A stretch of 64,000 bases of DNA from Cryobacterium sp. PH31-L1. Lineage in GTDB: Bacteria; Actinomycetota; Actinomycetes; Actinomycetales; Microbacteriaceae. The stretch is from positions 341,682 to 405,681 of the forward strand of contig NZ_JASISM010000004.1 of NCBI RefSeq assembly GCF_030063145.1, in the 5' to 3' direction. The notes beneath the pieces were generated by a model. That model worked only from the letters and a program-made list of their open reading frames with translations, ran no database searches and was not told the DNA's origin. Below, piece by piece: positions 59,771-64,000 of the stretch. Position numbers and translations under genes: made by a program. The stretch's first letter is position 1, and each line of letters starts with the position of its first letter.

Positions 59771-60628
59771 TCAGACTTTCCAAGCGTCCGCGTAATCGCC
59801 GACGAACTCTTTCAGTGTGATCGCGGGCCGTCCGGTGAGCTTGTGGACGGAATGGTTTGGAAACGCCGAGATGTTGAGCCGGACGACTTTGTGGATCATT
59901 TTCTGGACGACGATGTAGTCATCGGGGGCGCCGTCTGCGGCGAGCTGAGCCAGGTACGCGTCTTCGCTGGGTCTGTCGTAGCGAATGAGTCGACCGAGTA
60001 CGTCGGTCATGGTCTCGGCCACTGCGTGGTAGCTGAGGCTCTGTGGACCTGACAGCGTATAGGCCTTTTCGATGTGCCCGGGGTGGGTGAGGGTTGCGGC
60101 GGCGGCCCGGCCGACATCGCGAGCGTCGATGAACGCGGTCCGCGACCTGCCGGCGGGGACAAAGATCTCGCCACGTTGGCGAATCGGTCCGGCGTACGTT
60201 GTAGACAAGTTCTGCATAAAGAAGTTCGGCCGCAGGAACGTGTAGGGGCTCCGCACTGAACGCATGTAATTCTCGACGGAGTGATGCGGCGTTTTCCGGT
60301 TAACCTGCACGCCTTGTAGTGAGAGGAACGCGATCTGCCGGATGCCGCGGTGCTGCGCCGCGTCGATGACTGGGAAAAGTTTCCCTTGCACATCCGAAAT
60401 TGCCGGCGGACGCATGAGGAACAATCGATCCGCCCCTTCGAGCGCCTGCTCAATGATCTCCGGTGCATCCTCGAACGAGAATGCTCTGGCCTCTGCCCCG
60501 GGCGGTATCCGGTCGGTGTCGTGCGGGTCTCGGATGCCTGCGATTACCGACTGCCCGAGCTCGAGCAGGTGTTTGACGACTGCGGAGCCGACCGTGCCGG
60601 TCGCGCCGGTGACGAAAACCGCTCCCAT
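59771..60628 (-). CDS. NmrA-like NAD(P)-binding protein
   Basis: A 285-residue atypical SDR: start MGAVFVTGATGTVGSAVVKHLLELG (TGATGTVG nucleotide loop), no canonical Tyr-x3-Lys, and NmrA-type blocks RLFLMRPP, SVENYMRSVRSPYTFLRPNFFMQNL and DARDVGRAAAATLTHPG. Such proteins sense or use NADP and act as redox regulators or reductases. ATG 60628 overlaps the marR stop (TGATG). It is the last gene of the SDR-MarR-NmrA operon. Confidence 0.9.
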   Translation of the reverse strand: MGAVFVTGATGTVGSAVVKHLLELGQSVIAGIRDPHDTDRIPPGAEARAFSFEDAPEIIEQALEGADRLFLMRPPAISDVQGKLFPVIDAAQHRGIRQIAFLSLQGVQVNRKTPHHSVENYMRSVRSPYTFLRPNFFMQNLSTTYAGPIRQRGEIFVPAGRSRTAFIDARDVGRAAAATLTHPGHIEKAYTLSGPQSLSYHAVAETMTDVLGRLIRYDRPSEDAYLAQLAADGAPDDYIVVQKMIHKVVRLNISAFPNHSVHKLTGRPAITLKEFVGDYADAWKV

Positions 60629-61068
60629 CACGCGACCTCGACCCGGCTGATCAGCGCCGCCAGCGTTTCGAGCTCGTCGGGTGAGAGAGAGATGAACCAT
60701 GGAGTCGTTCGCAGGATCGTTGCCGCCTCGAACGCAGCGACCTGGGTGGCCGTGGAATCTGTCAGTCGCCACACACGAACGCGCCCATCGAGGTCGGAGG
60801 GCGACTGCTCGACGAGATGCTGGTCGCGCAGCTGGTCCATGGTCTGAGTAATCGCACCCGGTGTGACATTTACCGTCGCGGCGAGGCGGCCGGGGGCTAC
60901 CGGCTCGGTCGCGTGGGCCAGCACGAACAGGATCTCCAGCTGGGTCCGGGTCAGAACGGCATCACCAAACGGTGTCATCCGGGGGCGAGCCAATGCTCGG
61001 GAAAACGTGATAATCGATTCCAGTACGCGGTCGATCTGCGTGGCGCGGTCGGTGGTCAGAGTGTCCAT
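60628..61068 (-). CDS. MarR-family transcriptional regulator
   Basis: A 146-residue winged-helix regulator: TRTQLEILFVLAHATEPVAPGRLAATVNVTPGAITQTMDQLRDQHLVEQSPSDLDGRVRVWRLT contains the recognition helix and wing. It sits between two NAD(P)-binding genes with one-base TGATG overlaps on both sides, so all three are translationally coupled. The palindrome at 61707-61723 upstream of the operon is its likely operator. Confidence 0.93.
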   Translation of the reverse strand: MDTLTTDRATQIDRVLESIITFSRALARPRMTPFGDAVLTRTQLEILFVLAHATEPVAPGRLAATVNVTPGAITQTMDQLRDQHLVEQSPSDLDGRVRVWRLTDSTATQVAAFEAATILRTTPWFISLSPDELETLAALISRVEVA

Positions 61069-61700
61069 CAGGCGCTCACAAACGGCAGCTGGCCAATGTT
61101 GGTGCGGCCATCGATCTGCGTAATGATGAAGTCGGCCAAGTCATCACGGCTGATCTGCGTGCTGGCGTTCACCCCAACCCATCCAATCCGGTAGGAGCCC
61201 GTACCGGGCTTGTCGGTTAGGCGCGGACCGCGGACAACCGTCCAATCCAGTCCGGAAGACTCCAGTACGGCCAGGTGGCCTTTGGCATCGGCCAACACGT
61301 GGCCGGAGAGAGTTTTTAGCAAGAACCGGATGATCACGTCAGGCGCACCGGGACGGTCGGACGGTGCCGGGAGCCCTCCACCGGACAGGGTGACGACGCG
61401 AGTCACACCGTGGCGCTCCATGGCCGCCACAATCAGCGCTGTCCCGGTCGTCTGCAAGGTGTGAGGAGAGCCTTTCACCTGCCCGAAGAGGCTGAGCACA
61501 GCATCCGAGCCCCGCACCGTGCGGTCGACGTCTGCTGTGTCGAGGACGTCTCCCCGAATAACCGTGAGTCGTGGAGAGGACATCGTCAGCTTGCCGGGGT
61601 CCCGGACGAGAGCGCGTACCTCCAAGCCCGCATCGAGCGCGCGCGCGAGCACGCGGCTTCCAGTCTTGCCTGTGGCACCAAAGAGACTAATAACGGACAC
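61068..61700 (-). CDS. NAD(P)-dependent oxidoreductase, SDR_a5-like
   Basis: A 210-residue atypical SDR starting at GTG. FGATGKTGSRVLARALDAGLEVRALVRDPGKL is the dinucleotide-binding unit, and VTRVVTLSGGGLPAPSDRPG and LDWTVVRGPRLTDKPGTGSYRIG follow, as in the NAD(P)H-binding family of BVR-B/YwnB type. It is the first gene of the operon with marR and the NmrA-like gene; the operon probably answers an electrophile or redox signal. Confidence 0.9.
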   Translation of the reverse strand: MSVISLFGATGKTGSRVLARALDAGLEVRALVRDPGKLTMSSPRLTVIRGDVLDTADVDRTVRGSDAVLSLFGQVKGSPHTLQTTGTALIVAAMERHGVTRVVTLSGGGLPAPSDRPGAPDVIIRFLLKTLSGHVLADAKGHLAVLESSGLDWTVVRGPRLTDKPGTGSYRIGWVGVNASTQISRDDLADFIITQIDGRTNIGQLPFVSA

Positions 61701-61706
61701 AATAAT

Positions 61707-61723
61707 AGTTTAGTCGCTAAACT
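61707..61723. promoter_or_regulatory. Palindromic operator of the SDR-marR operon
   Basis: AGTTTAGTCGCTAAACT is a perfect 7-bp inverted repeat with a 3-base centre, 7 bases upstream of the GTG start of the first gene. Its size and place fit a MarR dimer site that represses the operon. Confidence 0.65.
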
Positions 61724-62016
61724 TTTTGGTGGAGCTCCACGGAAGCGCGGTCAACGCCGCCGGTGTCTCCAATCATCTTGTCCACAGGCTTGTAACCGGC
61801 TTAGGGTCCACGAGCAGAGGCTTGAGCAGCGACGTAGGAGGGTCGATTCCTAACTGCAGAATGTTGGAAATGAGTAGATCGCTCGGAGCGCTTGCTAGAG
61901 GGCGAACGGCGGATTGACACTGGCCGTCGACCAGATTCATCGCGTTGGAACATCCGTGAGCATAGAACTCCTCTGAGTGCTGTCGAGCTTGCTTGAGTCA
62001 GAAGTCGCCGCGCTTC
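61724..62016. other. Gap without a supportable gene
   Basis: The stretch between the SDR operon promoter and the end of the YdeI-like gene holds one 63-codon open frame (61726, plus strand) with no family character. I see no RNA gene or repeat here. Confidence 0.5.
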
Positions 62017-62598
62017 TCAGCCGTTGCTTTTCGCTGCCCTGCCTTGCTGCGCTTCCGTGACGGTCAGGGAGATTCGTTTCTCACGAGTCTGTGGTGTGCG
62101 TGTCGTTGCGATCCAGCGGAGGATGTTCCGCCGGGTCGACGGGTTGAATGCGTTGAAGTGCTCGGCGGCGGTCGGGTTTTTGCCGAGGTGGGCGGCGAGG
62201 TCATCGGGGATGATGAGGGCGTCGACATCGTTCATTGCGTCCCACATCCCGGAGGCTTTCGCGCTGGTCACGGCAGCCAACCCGGCAGGGTGCATGCGGC
62301 CCTCAGCGGTGAGTCTTTCCACGCGGTCTTTGTAGCTTTTCGCCCACGGCCGCGTTCGTCTCGGGCTGATGAGTTGCCTGCTCTGTTCGTCGTCGATGCG
62401 GCGTCTGATGCCGTCCGTCCATCCGAACGCGATGAGTTCATCCAGTAGTGCGTCGTGGGTAAAATAGCGGTCGGGACGCACTTTCTTGTAGGTCACAACC
62501 CAGATTCCATCACGCTGGTTGTGGTGGGCGAGGAGCCAGGCTCGCAGTTCGGCAGCTGAAAAAACCTCGACGTACTCGAGGTGGTCGCCCGCTCCCAC
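62017..62598 (-). CDS. YdeI/OmpD-associated family protein
   Basis: A 193-residue cytoplasmic protein starting at GTG. FSAAELRAWLLAHHNQRDGIWVVTYKK, ALLDELIAFGWTDGIRRRIDDEQSRQLISPRR and WAKSYKDRVERL are the conserved blocks of this family, sometimes called bacteriocin-protection proteins. Its role is unclear. The start overlaps the stop of a small upstream frame by one base (TAGTG). Confidence 0.9.
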   Translation of the reverse strand: MGAGDHLEYVEVFSAAELRAWLLAHHNQRDGIWVVTYKKVRPDRYFTHDALLDELIAFGWTDGIRRRIDDEQSRQLISPRRTRPWAKSYKDRVERLTAEGRMHPAGLAAVTSAKASGMWDAMNDVDALIIPDDLAAHLGKNPTAAEHFNAFNPSTRRNILRWIATTRTPQTREKRISLTVTEAQQGRAAKSNG

Positions 62599-62870
62599 TA
62601 GTCGCCGGCCTCGTGATTTGGCGCTTCTACTTCACCGAATGTGTCGACGCTGTCGAGGAGGCGACGGTGCCAGGTGACTTCGGTCGCGAAGCGAATGATC
62701 ACGTGCTCGAAAACAGCAAGAGCCGTGAGCTCGAGGCGGTGTTGAAGCGGAACCATCACCGAGTGCAATCCTGGGAGGCCTGCCTCGTACCCAGCAGGTG
62801 AAGAGTCTGCATCCATGTCGACCAGTAAAGCAGGTGTGGACGCGGCGCCGCCAGAGAGTGCGACGGACAC
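62598..62870 (-). CDS. Small frame upstream of the YdeI-like gene, uncertain
   Basis: Up to 90 codons with GC-rich third positions over the last 50 (PLQHRLELTALAVFEHVIIR, then TWHRRLLDSVDTFGEVEAPN). The coupling to the YdeI start (TAGTG) supports translation, but I recognise no family, and the first 38 codons look weak. It could be a gene fragment. Confidence 0.35.
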   Translation of the reverse strand: MSVALSGGAASTPALLVDMDADSSPAGYEAGLPGLHSVMVPLQHRLELTALAVFEHVIIRFATEVTWHRRLLDSVDTFGEVEAPNHEAGD

Positions 62871-62962
62871 CGCTCACGTGAGTACACGCGGGCAGGCAGG
62901 TGACATAGGGTGTCTTCCACCGACCAGTCCACAAAGTTCCGGTCCAACTGAGAAGAGGCACC

Positions 62963-63448
62963 GTGATCAGGCCCGCCACACCCGACGCCACCAGTGACAT
63001 GATCGACCTGTTAGTGGCCTGCCGAATGTTTGACAGGGACGACAGCTCCGTTCTGACGGAGCTCTTCTCGGATTTCTTTGACTCGAAATCGAGTGAGGGT
63101 CATGCCCTCCTCTTGAACATCGAGGACGACATTCTGCGGGCGCTGGCGTACTTTCAGCCGATGCCAGCTGCCGACCGAGTCTGGGACCTCACGATGATCG
63201 CTGTACAGCCCGACGTGCAGGGCCGTGGGTTCGGTGCCCACCTCATCACCGCCGTCGAGGAAACCCTTCGAAGCCAAGGTGCACGGCTGATCATCGTCGA
63301 TACGTCCGCCACCGAGCAGTACGACCTTGCGCGAAAGTTTTACGCCAAACAGGGCTACACGGAGGAAGGAAGAATCCGCGACTACTGGGCAGACGGCGAC
63401 GACAAGATCGTCTTCCGGAAACTCCTCCGAGTCGACCCCCTGCACTAG
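62963..63448 (+). CDS. GNAT N-acetyltransferase
   Basis: A 161-residue acetyltransferase starting at GTG with GAAGAGG upstream. LTMIAVQPDVQGRGFGAHLITAVEETL is motif A for acetyl-CoA binding, and YDLARKFYAKQGYTEEGRIRDYW is the C-terminal motif of amino-group acetyltransferases. The substrate is unknown. It is 5 bases before a degraded DUF2461 gene. Confidence 0.92.
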   Translation: MIRPATPDATSDMIDLLVACRMFDRDDSSVLTELFSDFFDSKSSEGHALLLNIEDDILRALAYFQPMPAADRVWDLTMIAVQPDVQGRGFGAHLITAVEETLRSQGARLIIVDTSATEQYDLARKFYAKQGYTEEGRIRDYWADGDDKIVFRKLLRVDPLH

Positions 63449-63453
63449 ACGCC

Positions 63454-63896
63454 GTGCCACAGAATCGTCCGCAGACGGGAGAAGTCGTGCCGGCCGGCGC
63501 GATCGAGTTTCGACTGCCGTTGAGGAGCGACGATACTCGCCAGCCCTTAGAGGATTTGCTCCGTGAAGCGGAGCCGACCTACGGCCCCGGGCGGGTGATG
63601 CAACCCAACCGGGATGTCCGATTCAGTGCCGATAAGTCGCCCTACAAGACCAGTGCCAGCATGTGGGCTTGGTCGGTCGGGGTGTCAATCTCACCCTGAG
63701 CGCCCAGCACCTTGAGGCCGGCGGAGGCATTTACCGGCCCACCCGCGACCAGTTGGCGCGCGCACTCACCACGCTCCCCGTCACCGCTGGGCCGGAGAAG
63801 ATCCGAGAAGCCGTTGACGCGCTGATCGAGTGGGGCGACACCCACATCGGGGCCGCCCGATCCTGGCCAGGACCCCTACGTGTCAGGGTTGGGTGA
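63454..63896 (+). pseudogene. Frameshifted DUF2461 gene
   Basis: The first frame (63454-63699) carries RPNRDVRFSADKSPYKT-like DUF2461 sequence (seen here as MQPNRDVRFSADKSPYKT), and the continuation LSAQHLEAGGGIYRPTRDQL lies in another frame (63663-63896). The usual N-terminal 50 residues are also largely missing. At least one frameshift and a deletion make it non-functional. Confidence 0.75.
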
Positions 63897-63956
63897 GGCC
63901 AGTAGCTAAGAGCAAGTCCGCCGTGTGACGTAGGGCGAGAATCAGGAATCATCACC

Positions 63957-64000
63957 ATGTCCAGCCCGTCTTTGATCGCCGTGCGCGACGATAGTCATAT
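63957..64000 (+). CDS. Possible start of a gene running off the window
   Basis: An ATG at 63957 with CAGGAA about 10 bases upstream opens MSSPSLIAVRDDSH and continues past the end. Only 14 codons are visible, so it is tentative. Confidence 0.25.
   Translation, partial: MSSPSLIAVRDDSH

Noticed and set aside
62632..63000. 122-codon minus-strand frame before the GNAT gene
   Set aside because: Cys/Arg-rich product with no family; overlaps the GNAT start and a better minus-strand frame.
1..64000. CRISPR array, prophage, complete transposon or biosynthetic cluster
   Set aside because: No regularly spaced short repeats, phage structural genes, complete transposase or synthase genes were found.

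Overview
The window is 64 kb of a high-GC actinobacterial chromosome, most likely from the Microbacteriaceae (Cryobacterium, Salinibacterium or Leifsonia type). This is inferred from gene content and order: two clpP genes with clpX and tig, an F420-dependent-type Ddn protein, a Rv2466c-type DsbA protein next to rpiB, and very frequent use of the 9-mer AGCGGATGC. No rRNA, CRISPR array or complete insertion sequence was seen.

The backbone follows an order known from other Actinobacteria (in Mycobacterium tuberculosis roughly the Rv2457c to Rv2478c neighbourhood). It runs clpX, clpP2, clpP1, tig, tRNA-Pro, [tRNA-Gly, multicopper oxidase], nei, rpiB, DsbA-like protein (3.0-11.5 kb); then pepN, mscS-like channel, glbO (27.8-32.2 kb); then a thioesterase, ettA, a lipoprotein and an ssb paralogue (49.0-52.3 kb), followed by msrA and nadE.

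Accessory blocks are inserted into this backbone. At 11.7-27.7 kb lie an MFS transporter, a zinc-ribbon SDR-like protein, a mazEF module between direct repeats, a lipoprotein and AAA ATPase pair, a vapBC module whose toxin gene recurs as a dead copy 2.9 kb away with unknown genes in between, and a membrane-fused copper nitrite reductase with its regulator. At 32.3-48.9 kb lie a P-type ATPase, an in-frame DUF488-PIN joint, an azoreductase, and a complete putrescine/GABA catabolic operon (gabT, gabD, amine oxidase, universal stress protein, permease) divergent from a PucR regulator, then tesB and an ECF sigma/anti-sigma pair.

The right end (55.7-64 kb) looks like a decaying island: an orphan ParA, a PhoX-like secreted protein, facing remnants of small three-helix genes, the first 31 codons of a resolvase, the tail of an MFS efflux pump, an SDR-MarR-NmrA operon with a palindromic operator, a YdeI-like gene, a GNAT gene and a frameshifted DUF2461 gene. 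I found no exact AGCGGATGC in this part, although there are at least 27 copies in the first 55.5 kb.

Functional links: the amine operon can take imported putrescine through 4-aminobutanal and GABA to succinate. The ClpXP1P2/trigger factor block handles protein folding and turnover. The two copper enzymes suggest periplasmic or cell-surface redox work. The three PIN or MazF toxins are typical accessory stress or stability modules. All functions are inferred from protein families read by eye; no database search was run.
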